Assembly (NCBI GenBank): GCA_017391675.1
Contig: JAFOXR010000048.1
Location: forward strand, 1 to 64,000
DNA from: Muribaculaceae bacterium
GTDB lineage: Bacteria; Bacteroidota; Bacteroidia; Bacteroidales; Muribaculaceae
Reading direction: 5' to 3'
DNA length: 64,000 nt
Part shown: positions 9,049-16,286 of the stretch, piece after piece
Position numbering within the stretch: position 1 is the stretch's first letter
Layout: the number at the start of each line of letters is the position of its first letter
Position numbers and translations under genes: made by a program
Notes under the pieces: generated by a model
Told to the model about the DNA's origin: nothing
Seen by the model: the letters and a program-made list of their open reading frames with translations, nothing else
The model's database searches: none

Positions 9049-9633
9049 ATGGACAGCAACAAGCGACTTTATATCATAAGCGGTTGCAATGGCGCAGGGA
9101 AGACAACTGCTTCCTACACGCTTCTGCCCGAAGTGTTCCACTGCAAGGAATTCGTCAACGCCGACGAGATTGCGAAGGGACTGTCTCCTTTCAATCCCGA
9201 AGGTGTGGCAATAGATGCCGGAAAAGTAATGCTACAACGCATCTCCGACTTGCTTGCCCGCGAAGAGACTTTCGCTATAGAAACGACCTTGGCTTCTCGC
9301 TCGCTCAACAACTTGGTGAGCAAAGCACAAGCCAACGGTTACAGAGTGATGTTACTTTTCTTCTGGCTTAACAACACTAAGCTAGCAGTGAAAAGAGTTG
9401 CGCAACGAGTAAAGGAAGGAGGACACGACATACCTGTGAATGTGATTAAGCGCAGATATGTTTCGGGAATCAAAAACCTGTTCAAAATTTACATTCCCCA
9501 TGTAGACAATTGGCTTATTGCCGATAATAGTTCCGTACCGCGCACGCTTGTAGCCGAAGGCGGCAAGAACATCAAAACTGTAATTTATGACACCGAACGA
9601 TATAAAGAATTATCAAGATATGTGGGAGAATGA
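9049..9633 (+). CDS. Zeta-toxin-family P-loop kinase
   Basis: A 194-residue P-loop protein of the zeta toxin / COG4185 group. The Walker A motif GCNGAGKT is at residues 12-19, followed by FVNADEIAKGLSPFN and FAIETTLASRS, which fit the zeta signature with its catalytic aspartate and substrate-binding glutamate/threonine. Classical zeta toxins phosphorylate UDP-N-acetylglucosamine and block wall synthesis; chromosomal relatives are largely uncharacterised. ATG 9049 was chosen over 9034 because GGAGG (9036-9040) sits 8 nt before it. No epsilon-like antitoxin gene lies upstream. A small gene overlaps its 3' end and could be the partner. Confidence 0.85.
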   Translation: MDSNKRLYIISGCNGAGKTTASYTLLPEVFHCKEFVNADEIAKGLSPFNPEGVAIDAGKVMLQRISDLLAREETFAIETTLASRSLNNLVSKAQANGYRVMLLFFWLNNTKLAVKRVAQRVKEGGHDIPVNVIKRRYVSGIKNLFKIYIPHVDNWLIADNSSVPRTLVAEGGKNIKTVIYDTERYKELSRYVGE

Positions 9634-9805
9634 GGAATACAGAATAAAACTGCGCAAAGGACTTGCTCTTGCCGAAAGGCGAATGCTCAAGCACAAGGCA
9701 GTACTGGACGAGCTTGTAATACAAAGCACGCCCGACGGCAAGATATTCGAGACTCCAGCAACAAAGTTGCTAGAAGACTGCTACGGATACCATATCAACA
9801 AATGA
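9587..9805 (+). CDS. Small gene overlapping the zeta-like kinase
   Basis: A 72-codon frame overlaps the last 47 nt of the kinase gene in another frame; an internal ATG at 9620 would cut the overlap to 14 nt. The product is charged and helix-prone (LRKGLALAERRMLKHKAVLDE), with no signal peptide or membrane segment, and ends in YGYHINK. I do not recognise a family. Overlapping stop and start suggests translational coupling with the kinase, and a small partner or antitoxin role is an inference from that arrangement. Confidence 0.6.
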   Translation: MTPNDIKNYQDMWENEEYRIKLRKGLALAERRMLKHKAVLDELVIQSTPDGKIFETPATKLLEDCYGYHINK

Positions 9806-9901
9806 TACTAGCAACGCAAAACATTTAGTCCCAAAACATAAGTCAAAGATACAATCCAGGCGAATCAGATAGCTAAGTACTAACTATAAACATTAATCAT
9901 T

Positions 9902-10363
9902 ATGAAGAAATTATTATTACTAATGGCTGTTGCCATTATGGGCATAGGAACAATAAATGCACAAAAAAACGCTATCGCAGCAGGTGTAAACCTAGGTTTT
10001 GCTACCGATATTAAAACTTTGGATTTAGGAGCGAAAGTTCAATATAGTTTCACCGACGCAATCCGTGGAGAAATTGCATTTAACTATTTCTTTGAAAAGA
10101 ATAATGTATCTTTCTGGGATTTAGAAGCAACTGCACACTATCTATTCAATGTAGCCGAAAAATTCAAGCTTTATCCTTTGGCTGGATTTGCTTATGCACA
10201 TGCAAGCGCATTTGGACATGGCGACGGAGACTGCGGCTTTAATATTGGTGCTGGTGGTGAATATGCCCTTACAGAGAAATTGTCATTAGGTCTTGAAATA
10301 AAATATCAATTCAGCGGTCTTGACCAAGCTCTGATTAACCTAGGTGTAGCGTATAAATTCTAA
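9902..10363 (+). CDS. Small outer membrane beta-barrel protein
   Basis: A 153-residue exported protein with a clear signal peptide (MKKLLLLMAVAIMGIGTINA, cut before QKN). The rest alternates polar and hydrophobic residues as in a small eight-stranded barrel of the OmpX/OmpW-like class, ending in the aromatic LGVAYKF typical of outer membrane barrels. The strand GEYALTEKLSLGLEIKYQF is characteristic. The ligand or role is unknown. It is followed by a strong terminator and is probably transcribed alone. Confidence 0.8.
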   Translation: MKKLLLLMAVAIMGIGTINAQKNAIAAGVNLGFATDIKTLDLGAKVQYSFTDAIRGEIAFNYFFEKNNVSFWDLEATAHYLFNVAEKFKLYPLAGFAYAHASAFGHGDGDCGFNIGAGGEYALTEKLSLGLEIKYQFSGLDQALINLGVAYKF

Positions 10364-10388
10364 CAATATTTCTTATTTAATCTATATA

Positions 10389-10427
10389 TAGCAGACTCAC
10401 TCCAAATTTGAGTCTGCTATTTTTTTT
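10389..10427 (+). terminator. Terminator of the small outer membrane protein gene
   Basis: TAGCAGACTCA (10389-10399) pairs perfectly with TGAGTCTGCTA (10409-10419), then a run of Ts. Confidence 0.9.
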
Positions 10428-10482
10428 TGATTTCTACATAATTTTTATGGCTATCACAAATACAACTTTTACGCAAAAAGCG

Positions 10483-10490
10483 TATCTTTG
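10483..10490 (+). promoter_or_regulatory. -7 element of the guaA-like gene
   Basis: TATCTTTG is a perfect -7 element 42 bp before ATG 10533. It shows that the extended frame beginning at 10488 is not the real start. Confidence 0.6.
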
Positions 10491-10532
10491 CATGTCAAAT
10501 ACAAAGTTATATTAATTCATAAACAATTCCTT

Positions 10533-11840
10533 ATGAAACAAGACATGATTGTTATCCTAGATTTGGGTAGTCACGAGAACACTGTACTTGCTCGTGCCAT
10601 TAGAGCACTTGGCGTATATAGCGAAATCTATCCGCACGACATTACAGCAGAAGAACTGAAAGCGTTGCCAAATGTAAAAGGTATAATCATCAATGGCGGA
10701 CCTAATAATGTTATTGACGGTGTAGCTATCGATGTTAATGCCGAAATCTATAATGCAGGATTCCCTGTAATGGCGGCAGGTCACGAAAAAGCTTTGTGTG
10801 AAGTGAAACTGGCTCAATTCAACGGTGACGAAGAAGCTATAAAAGCAGCTGTAAAGTCTTTCGTTTTTGATACTTGCAAAGCTGAAGCTAACTGGAACAT
10901 GACCAACTTCGTGAACGACCAGATAGAACTTGTTAAAAAACAAGTGGGCGACAAGAAAGTGCTTCTTGCCCTATCGGGTGGCGTTGACAGTTCGGTTGTT
11001 GCCGCTCTATTACTTAAGGCTATCGGTGACAATCTTGTGTGCGTGCATGTTAATCATGGTCTTATGCGTAAGGGTGAATCGGAAAATGTTGTTGAAGTAT
11101 TCCGCAACCAGTTGAATGCAAACCTTGTATATGTAGATGCAACTGAAAGATTCCTTGGCAAATTAGAAGGTGTTGAGGACCCAGAAGAAAAGCGTAAAAT
11201 CATCGGTGGCGAATTTATTCGCGTATTTGAAGAAGAAGCACGCAAGCTTGACGGTATTGACTTCCTAGGTCAAGGTACAATCTATCCCGACATCGTGGAA
11301 AGTGGAACAAAGACTGCAAAGATGGTAAAATCTCACCACAATGTAGGCGGTCTTCCTGAAGATCTACAATTTGAACTTGTTGAACCATTAAAGCAGCTAT
11401 TCAAAGACGAAGTACGCGCTTGCGGTCTTGAGCTAGGACTTCCTTACGACATGGTATATCGTCAACCATTCCCAGGACCAGGTCTTGGCGTGCGTTGCCT
11501 AGGTGCTATCACTCGCGAACGCTTGGAAGCTGTACGCGAATCAGACGCTATCCTACGCGAGGAATTCAAGAATGCCGGTCTTGATAAGAAAGTATGGCAA
11601 TACTTCACTATAGTTCCAGACTTCAAGTCGGTTGGCGTACGCGACAACGCCCGTTCTTATGAATACCCTGTAATCATTCGTGCCGTTAACACTATTGACG
11701 CAATGACAGCAAGCATCGAACATATTGATTGGGCTATACTTGACAAAATCACAGCACGCATCTTGAACGAAGTTCCTAATGTAAACCGCGTGTGCTACGA
11801 TATGTCACCAAAACCAAGCGCAACAATCGAGTGGGAATAA
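10533..11840 (+). CDS. guaA: GMP synthase with degenerate glutaminase domain
   Basis: GuaA aminates XMP to GMP using ATP and ammonia from glutamine. This version is 435 residues; usual GuaA is about 510-525. The ATP-pyrophosphatase domain is intact (SGGVDSS at 148-154), as is the C-terminal dimerisation domain (FPGPGLGVRCLG; ending PPKPSATIEWE-like). The N-terminal GATase domain is only ~115 residues and broken: it begins normally (ILDLGSHENTVLARAIRALG, IIINGGPNN), but the nucleophile motif GICYG reads AAGHE at 81-85, with Gly83 where cysteine belongs, and the His/Glu part is absent. Glutamine hydrolysis is therefore not expected. It may use free ammonia or a separate glutaminase. The deletion is in frame. 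Confidence 0.92.
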   Translation: MKQDMIVILDLGSHENTVLARAIRALGVYSEIYPHDITAEELKALPNVKGIIINGGPNNVIDGVAIDVNAEIYNAGFPVMAAGHEKALCEVKLAQFNGDEEAIKAAVKSFVFDTCKAEANWNMTNFVNDQIELVKKQVGDKKVLLALSGGVDSSVVAALLLKAIGDNLVCVHVNHGLMRKGESENVVEVFRNQLNANLVYVDATERFLGKLEGVEDPEEKRKIIGGEFIRVFEEEARKLDGIDFLGQGTIYPDIVESGTKTAKMVKSHHNVGGLPEDLQFELVEPLKQLFKDEVRACGLELGLPYDMVYRQPFPGPGLGVRCLGAITRERLEAVRESDAILREEFKNAGLDKKVWQYFTIVPDFKSVGVRDNARSYEYPVIIRAVNTIDAMTASIEHIDWAILDKITARILNEVPNVNRVCYDMSPKPSATIEWE

Positions 11841-11848
11841 TTTCCTAC

Positions 11849-11967
11849 GGAAATTTTCGAGAGCGAGCGAGGAGGACTTATCAGCCGCAGGCTGGTGTCC
11901 GTTCGGTGAAACCGACCGAGACTCGCCTCAATAATTAAACCAGGAAATTTTCGAGAGCGAGCGAGGA
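11849..11967. repeat. GC-rich element with 25-bp direct repeat
   Basis: A 25-bp sequence (core GAGAGCGAGCGAGGA) occurs identically at 11849-11873 and 11943-11967. Between the copies are short hairpins (CAGCC-gca-GGCTG; TTCGGT-gaa-ACCGA). After the second copy come ACGCGTGTT and GCGCGTGTT. The block is much more GC-rich than the flanking DNA and has no ORF. It resembles dispersed REP-like intergenic repeats. Confidence 0.65.
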
Positions 11968-12015
11968 ACGCGTGTTGAGCGACAGCGAAGCGCGTGTTTG
12001 CCTAAAGCATATTTT

Positions 12016-12051
12016 AATAGCCTCAACCCTTAAAAAGTTGAGGCTATTTTT
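12016..12051 (+). terminator. Terminator downstream of guaA and repeat
   Basis: AATAGCCTCAAC (12016-12027) pairs with GTTGAGGCTATT (12037-12048), followed by Ts. The guaA transcript would therefore include the repeat element in its 3' UTR. Confidence 0.85.
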
Positions 12052-12077
12052 ATGCATAATTGTGTTTATCCAATAAA

Positions 12078-12109
12078 TTTGAGAATACATTAAAAAATAT
12101 ATATCTTTG
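12078..12109 (+). promoter_or_regulatory. Consensus promoter before the structured transcript
   Basis: TTTG (12078-12081), 20 bp, then TATCTTTG (12102-12109): a perfect Bacteroidota -33/-7 pair. Transcription would start near 12114. Confidence 0.8.
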
Positions 12110-12113
12110 CAAT

Positions 12114-12330
12114 GTATTCGGGAAGCTGAGTACAGACATTTGAATTAACATAGCGTTTTGCTATTGTCTATGCTCCGAGAAACTACCACTTTCAAGAAAA
12201 AGCATATACACGACAATAGACACAACGCCTACGCAATAGCGTGGGTGGTGTTTGTCCGTATATGCAAGTATGTGGTAGTACTTTCGGAGCGTGAAAAACC
12301 CATTCACGCTTCTTTTATAGTTAAGCGTGA
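12114..12330 (+). ncRNA. Candidate structured RNA or leader
   Basis: Downstream of a perfect promoter lies DNA that folds into one long interrupted hairpin. Helices, outside to inside: 12172-12178/12284-12290, 12183-12189/12272-12278, 12202-12209/12258-12265, 12212-12216/12252-12256, 12220-12223/12248-12251 and 12228-12234/12239-12245 around an AATA loop. A small hairpin (12150-12154/12160-12164) precedes it. A further hairpin, 12289-12309 (GCGTGAA/TTCACGC), followed by TTCTTTTAT, looks like a terminator and shares two bases with the outer helix. It may be a free-standing small RNA (about 200 nt) or a 5' leader of the gene at 12377. I recognise no known RNA family. Confidence 0.5.
12289..12318 (+). 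terminator. Terminator-like hairpin ending the structured RNA
   Basis: GCGTGAA (12289-12295) pairs with TTCACGC (12303-12309), followed by TTCTTTTAT. It overlaps the outer arm of the long hairpin by two bases, so the two folds may compete. Confidence 0.5.
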
Positions 12331-12376
12331 TAGTATCAACAGAAATATATAATGTTTAACTATAAAATTTTGAATT

Positions 12377-12820
12377 ATGACACCAAAACAAAAACTACAA
12401 AACATCTTAAATGGTGAATTAGATTTTTATTTTAGATTTAAGCGAATTGGAGTTTATAAAAACGGTATATTACTTGCCAATTTAACTGATACAAACAGCC
12501 CTGGAGGTGGTTCTGTATTTAAAAGAGGTGGTATGCTTGGAGGTATCGTTGCTAAGATTGACATTGATGAAAATAAAACTTGGAATATGGTTCAAAATTT
12601 AGGTGTGTTTAGAAATTCATATTCAGGTTTTGATTTGTGGCTAGATGTCAATGGTTGGCATTTAAATACTGATGAAATAAACCAATATTCAATTGTATAT
12701 CCTGTAAATGCAGGTGGTATTGAGTTTCTTGTTCTAATTGCAGAGGGAGAAAATATAAGACTACAAATCGTTTCGGGCAATTATACAATTCTACTCACTG
12801 ATATCTTAAATTTTCATTAA
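12377..12820 (+). CDS. Unrecognised protein, 147 residues
   Basis: I do not recognise this protein. It has no signal peptide or membrane segment. Visible features are a glycine-rich stretch (SPGGGSVFKRGGMLGG, residues ~41-56) followed by alternating beta-prone segments (IAKIDIDENKTW, GFDLWLDVNGWHL, IEFLVLIAEGENIRLQIV), suggesting a small beta-rich fold. It follows the candidate structured RNA and precedes another unknown gene by 11 bp. The local DNA is more AT-rich than neighbouring core genes, which fits an acquired or lineage-specific pair. Confidence 0.7.
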   Translation: MTPKQKLQNILNGELDFYFRFKRIGVYKNGILLANLTDTNSPGGGSVFKRGGMLGGIVAKIDIDENKTWNMVQNLGVFRNSYSGFDLWLDVNGWHLNTDEINQYSIVYPVNAGGIEFLVLIAEGENIRLQIVSGNYTILLTDILNFH

Positions 12821-12831
12821 ATTTTAACAAA

Positions 12832-13152
12832 ATGGAAAGAACTCTATTTTTAGGAGAAATAAAAGGGGCAACATTCCAAAGCGAAAGACATTCCACCATT
12901 TACACTCACACACTAAAACTATTTATTACCAAACTATCAATTCTAGATAAATCTATAATTTCAGTAGAAGATGAAAAAGGCAAAAAATACCAGGTAGGCG
13001 TCTGTCCTGCCACTACTTGGAAGAGTTTTTACAATGCTAAAAATGGTGCAGGTTATAGATATATGGCTGGTCCATATTATATTGATTCATTAAATATTGA
13101 TGGTTTCGAAAACAAAGACATCCCATTGTTTAAGGATACCTCTAATGAATAA
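12832..13152 (+). CDS. Unrecognised protein, 106 residues
   Basis: I do not recognise this protein. It has no signal peptide or transmembrane segment. It begins MERTLFLGEIKGATF and contains YTHTLKLFITKL, VEDEKGKKYQVGVCP and AGYRYMAGPYYIDSLNIDGF. It starts 11 bp after the preceding unknown gene, so the two probably form one transcript, bounded by the promoter at 12078 and the hairpin at 13238. A paired function is an inference from position only. Confidence 0.65.
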   Translation: MERTLFLGEIKGATFQSERHSTIYTHTLKLFITKLSILDKSIISVEDEKGKKYQVGVCPATTWKSFYNAKNGAGYRYMAGPYYIDSLNIDGFENKDIPLFKDTSNE

Positions 13153-13237
13153 TAACCATACATACCACTATTTTTAAGAAGGATGCTTTCTAGACTATTA
13201 TAGTCAGCCAAAAACTCACCTTCAAAATAACTAATGC

Positions 13238-13271
13238 AAAAATGGTGTGCAGTTTCCTGCACACCATTTTT
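13238..13271. terminator. Shared terminator, unknown pair and GDPD gene
   Basis: A 15-bp stem (13238-13252 / 13257-13271, core TGGTGTGCAG) with a 4-nt loop, A-tract on the left and T-tract on the right, lies between convergent genes. Confidence 0.85.
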
Positions 13272-13291
13272 TAGCTTAAGGTATATTACTT

Positions 13292-15310
13292 TTATTTCTT
13301 TATTACTCTATAAACTTCACTTCCATCATTTACTTTCACAAGATAAATACCAGGTGCTAAACTACCACAATTTACAGTTAATGAATTAGTAGATACGCCT
13401 TCTACTCCTCCCACTTTTTCGCCTAATATAGAATAAATAGCTATAGAAGTGATAGATTCTTCACTTTTAATATTCATTGTTTCACCTATTGGATTAGGAT
13501 ATATCATTGCTTTTTCTTTTGATTTTTCCAACTTATCCACAGCACTTGGCTTTGATGTGATGCGATAAACGCCATAACCATATGCCATTGTATAGAAATA
13601 CAAATCGCAGGTACTTTCATCAATCAATTCGGCTCTAAAAAATGAACCAACAGCCGGGTTCTTTGATGATGCTTTTGTTGCCTCTCCTAATTCAGCCACA
13701 GTACCTAAATCGGCATTATCGGCTGAAACATCTTTAATTGAAAAACCTCCACAATAATTTTTACCTGATGGATGGACTAATATTTCATGACCATCAAGCT
13801 TAAAGAAGGCTCCACCCAGCGAAGAATTTCTACCAGGAGCAGTAGTACTCGTTTCTGTCAATAATGCACCTCTATCATTTTTATCAAAGCGATAAAAGCC
13901 TTGATTACGTACCATATATACAAATTTTGCAGGATTCTCACCACCATAAGGAATCACAACACCTGCTGTAGATCCTACAATAGACAATCCCGAATAAGTT
14001 AGTAATTCCTTAAACTTGCCATCAGCAATATGTATCGCATATATTATTGATTGCGTATTTGGATACACATATACATAACCACCTTTTTCTGAAAACACAT
14101 CTCCGGATGCTGACACGAAGTTTGCTTGTCCGGTTGCAGTCGATGGTATCGTAAACTCAACTTTTACCGGAGTAGTTTCTCCTGCCTTTGTAATATACAC
14201 TGTACTAGGTTTTGACGAATATCCGGCTTCGCCACGTTGAATTAGATTATTCGCATCATCGGTAGTAATGCCATGCATAGGATAACCATCAATCACTCTT
14301 GCTTCTGCACAGTCTCTATCAAAGATAAGCACTTTAGATGTCCCATAGTCACTAACCCAAAATTCACCATTGCGAAAAGCCGCCTGTTGGCCTGTTTTAT
14401 ATGTAGCACCCGATCCATTTGGAAAATTTACGGGTAAATTACCTTCTGCCATTGTTCTAGACCACACTTTTGAAATTGACACATTCAATGGTTCATTAGC
14501 CACAGGAATACTTTCCCAATCAATTTCTTCAAGTTCAGGCATTTCATTCTTATTTAAGTTATCGGAAGTCATCATATAGATTCCCATCTCACCATATTTC
14601 CTATAATTTGCTTCACTATTTACTGTCCAGCAAGCCGCATTCATTCCATTATGATGATATTTTAGAATAAGTTGTTGGCCAAAATAACCCGTAGAGATAG
14701 AAGGTTCAAGTCCATTTTCCTTACACCAGTCAACCTTGGTTTCGGCTAATGTTGTACACAAAAATTGACATTTAGCTTCAGGATAATTTGCTCGTATATA
14801 AAGCAATGAGTTTTGCATTGAGGTTAAGAATCTTGCCTTTGATTCCAATCCTTTTTTCTTAACTAGATTCATCAAGCCTGGAAAATTACTCATATCATTG
14901 TTATTGATACCAGTAGTCCATTTCAATTCCAATACAGGAAATACATTTTTCTCCACACATATATCAAGATATTCTTCCACAGTACAGATTTTTCCTGCAT
15001 AGGTCACACCACTGCGAGTTTGTGTATAATTTTCAGCTTGCAACTGAGCAAATGTTGCGCTTGCTACCGTAAGAGAACCACCCACTCTATTAGTTGTTTC
15101 ATCATGACTAATAACATATACTCCATCGCTAGTAACTCTCACATCACATTCTAGTCCATCATAGCCGAGTTTCTCCACTCCGTTAATAAATGCTTCTTTG
15201 GTGTTTTCTACACCCAATCCGGAGCCACGATGTCCTACCATAAGCGGTTTCCAGGCATAGGCTTGAGCTACAACAATTATTGACAATAATAGAGTAAAAA
15301 ATCGTTTCAT
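13292..15310 (-). CDS. Secreted glycerophosphodiester phosphodiesterase-like protein
   Basis: A 672-residue exported protein. A signal peptide (MKRFFTLLLSIIVVAQAYA) precedes a GDPD domain at ~22-260 with GHRGSGLGVENTKEAF, GLECDVRVTSDGVYVISHDE and VLELKW, the metal and catalytic residues of the family. A second region (~290-590) of unclear family may be a propeller-like beta domain. The last ~75 residues (MIYPNPIGETMNIK, YSILGEKV, LAPGIYLVKV) match the type IX secretion sorting domain. It probably releases glycerol phosphate from phosphodiesters at the cell surface. ATG 15310 was chosen because it starts the signal peptide; upstream in-frame ATGs exist. Confidence 0.85.
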   Translation of the reverse strand: MKRFFTLLLSIIVVAQAYAWKPLMVGHRGSGLGVENTKEAFINGVEKLGYDGLECDVRVTSDGVYVISHDETTNRVGGSLTVASATFAQLQAENYTQTRSGVTYAGKICTVEEYLDICVEKNVFPVLELKWTTGINNNDMSNFPGLMNLVKKKGLESKARFLTSMQNSLLYIRANYPEAKCQFLCTTLAETKVDWCKENGLEPSISTGYFGQQLILKYHHNGMNAACWTVNSEANYRKYGEMGIYMMTSDNLNKNEMPELEEIDWESIPVANEPLNVSISKVWSRTMAEGNLPVNFPNGSGATYKTGQQAAFRNGEFWVSDYGTSKVLIFDRDCAEARVIDGYPMHGITTDDANNLIQRGEAGYSSKPSTVYITKAGETTPVKVEFTIPSTATGQANFVSASGDVFSEKGGYVYVYPNTQSIIYAIHIADGKFKELLTYSGLSIVGSTAGVVIPYGGENPAKFVYMVRNQGFYRFDKNDRGALLTETSTTAPGRNSSLGGAFFKLDGHEILVHPSGKNYCGGFSIKDVSADNADLGTVAELGEATKASSKNPAVGSFFRAELIDESTCDLYFYTMAYGYGVYRITSKPSAVDKLEKSKEKAMIYPNPIGETMNIKSEESITSIAIYSILGEKVGGVEGVSTNSLTVNCGSLAPGIYLVKVNDGSEVYRVIKK

Positions 15311-15356
15311 ATACATAATAGTTTTTAGGTTTATGTAAAGATATAACATTTTTCAT

Positions 15357-15364
15357 TATTTTTG
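15357..15364 (+). promoter_or_regulatory. -7 element of the small membrane protein-upp operon
   Basis: TATTTTTG lies 23 bp before the ATG at 15388. Confidence 0.5.
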
Positions 15365-15387
15365 CAATAATCAAATTAATATTCTTC

Positions 15388-15579
15388 ATGCTTAAACAAA
15401 GTATTATTTCTGGAGTTCTAGCTGGTATATTCTATACCTTATTCATGTGGCTAGGCGACATGTATATTTTTAAAGAGACCACTCCATTACACATATATCT
15501 TATTCAAGGCGGATTATTCACCTTTATAATGACTTTAGTCTACTATTTTACATACAAAAAGCGAGCAAGAAAGCAATAA
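15388..15579 (+). CDS. Small two-segment membrane protein
   Basis: A 63-residue protein with two hydrophobic segments ([19 protein letters not shown], ~5-23; [17 protein letters not shown], ~38-54) and a basic tail (KKRARKQ). The family is not recognised. It has its own -7 element and is followed after 17 bp by upp with no terminator between, so upp is probably expressed from this promoter. A role linked to uracil uptake or salvage is possible but only suggested by position. Confidence 0.65.
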   Translation: MLKQSIISGVLAGIFYTLFMWLGDMYIFKETTPLHIYLIQGGLFTFIMTLVYYFTYKKRARKQ

Positions 15580-15596
15580 GAACTATATCTAGTATT

Positions 15597-16220
15597 ATGA
15601 GCGTACAAGTTATAAACCATCCATTGATCCAGCATAAGCTGAGCATTATGCGCGACAAGAACACTTCAACGATTAAATTTCGTGGATTATTACAAGAAAT
15701 ATCTATGCTTATGGGCTATGAGATTTCCCGCGATTTTCCGTTAGAATACGAAGATATCGAGACTCCAATTCAAGCAATGAAAGCACCTAAGCTTTCTGGG
15801 AAAAAAGTAGTCATAGCTCCTATTCTGCGTGCAGGCCTAGGCATGGTTGACGGATTATTGAATCTTATTCCATCGGCTCGGGTTGGTCACATCGGTTTAT
15901 ATCGGGACGAGGTTACTTGCAAACCCGTTTTCTATTATTATAAAATGCCAAGCAACAAAGACAGACTGGTTATTTTGACCGATCCAATGCTTGCTACTGG
16001 AGGCAGTGCCTGCGACGCAATTAACCGATTGAAAAAAGATGGATTCAACCACATCAAGATGATGTGCCTGGTTGCAGCTCCACAAGGGATACAAGCAGTT
16101 TCCAGCATGCACCCCGATGTTGATATCTATGTGGCTTCAATCGATGAAAAACTTAATGAACGCAACTACATCGTTCCCGGGTTAGGAGATGCCGGAGATA
16201 GAATTTTCGGTACTAAATAA
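15597..16220 (+). CDS. upp: Uracil phosphoribosyltransferase
   Basis: Upp salvages uracil by transferring it to PRPP to give UMP. The 207-residue length is normal. The PRPP-binding loop [12 protein letters not shown] and the uracil-binding C-terminal region ([16 protein letters not shown]) are present, as is [15 protein letters not shown]. It is cytosolic. It follows a small membrane protein gene by 17 bp and ends at a strong bidirectional terminator shared with hflX. Confidence 0.97.
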   Translation: MSVQVINHPLIQHKLSIMRDKNTSTIKFRGLLQEISMLMGYEISRDFPLEYEDIETPIQAMKAPKLSGKKVVIAPILRAGLGMVDGLLNLIPSARVGHIGLYRDEVTCKPVFYYYKMPSNKDRLVILTDPMLATGGSACDAINRLKKDGFNHIKMMCLVAAPQGIQAVSSMHPDVDIYVASIDEKLNERNYIVPGLGDAGDRIFGTK

Positions 16221-16229
16221 TTAAAAAAT

Positions 16230-16266
16230 AAAATAGACGGCATAATTTGATTATGCCGTCTATTTT
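16230..16266. terminator. Shared terminator, upp and hflX
   Basis: A 16-bp stem (16230-16245 / 16251-16266, core AGACGGCATAA) with a 5-nt loop and A/T flanks. Confidence 0.9.
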
Positions 16267-16286
16267 TTGTCTATTTATATAAAATA

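Noticed and set aside
12172-12290. MITE, insertion sequence end or integron attC site
   Set aside because: No flanking target duplication is visible, no transposase or integrase is near, and the attC core pattern (RYYYAAC...GTTRRRY) is not met.
12158-12352. A 64-codon frame across the structured RNA region
   Set aside because: It lies on the palindromic sequence, begins with TTG (or an internal ATG at 12170), has no recognisable family, and is better explained by RNA structure.
13077-13262. A 61-codon minus-strand frame over the end of the second unknown gene
   Set aside because: It overlaps the coding gene and the shared terminator hairpin and lacks a promoter.
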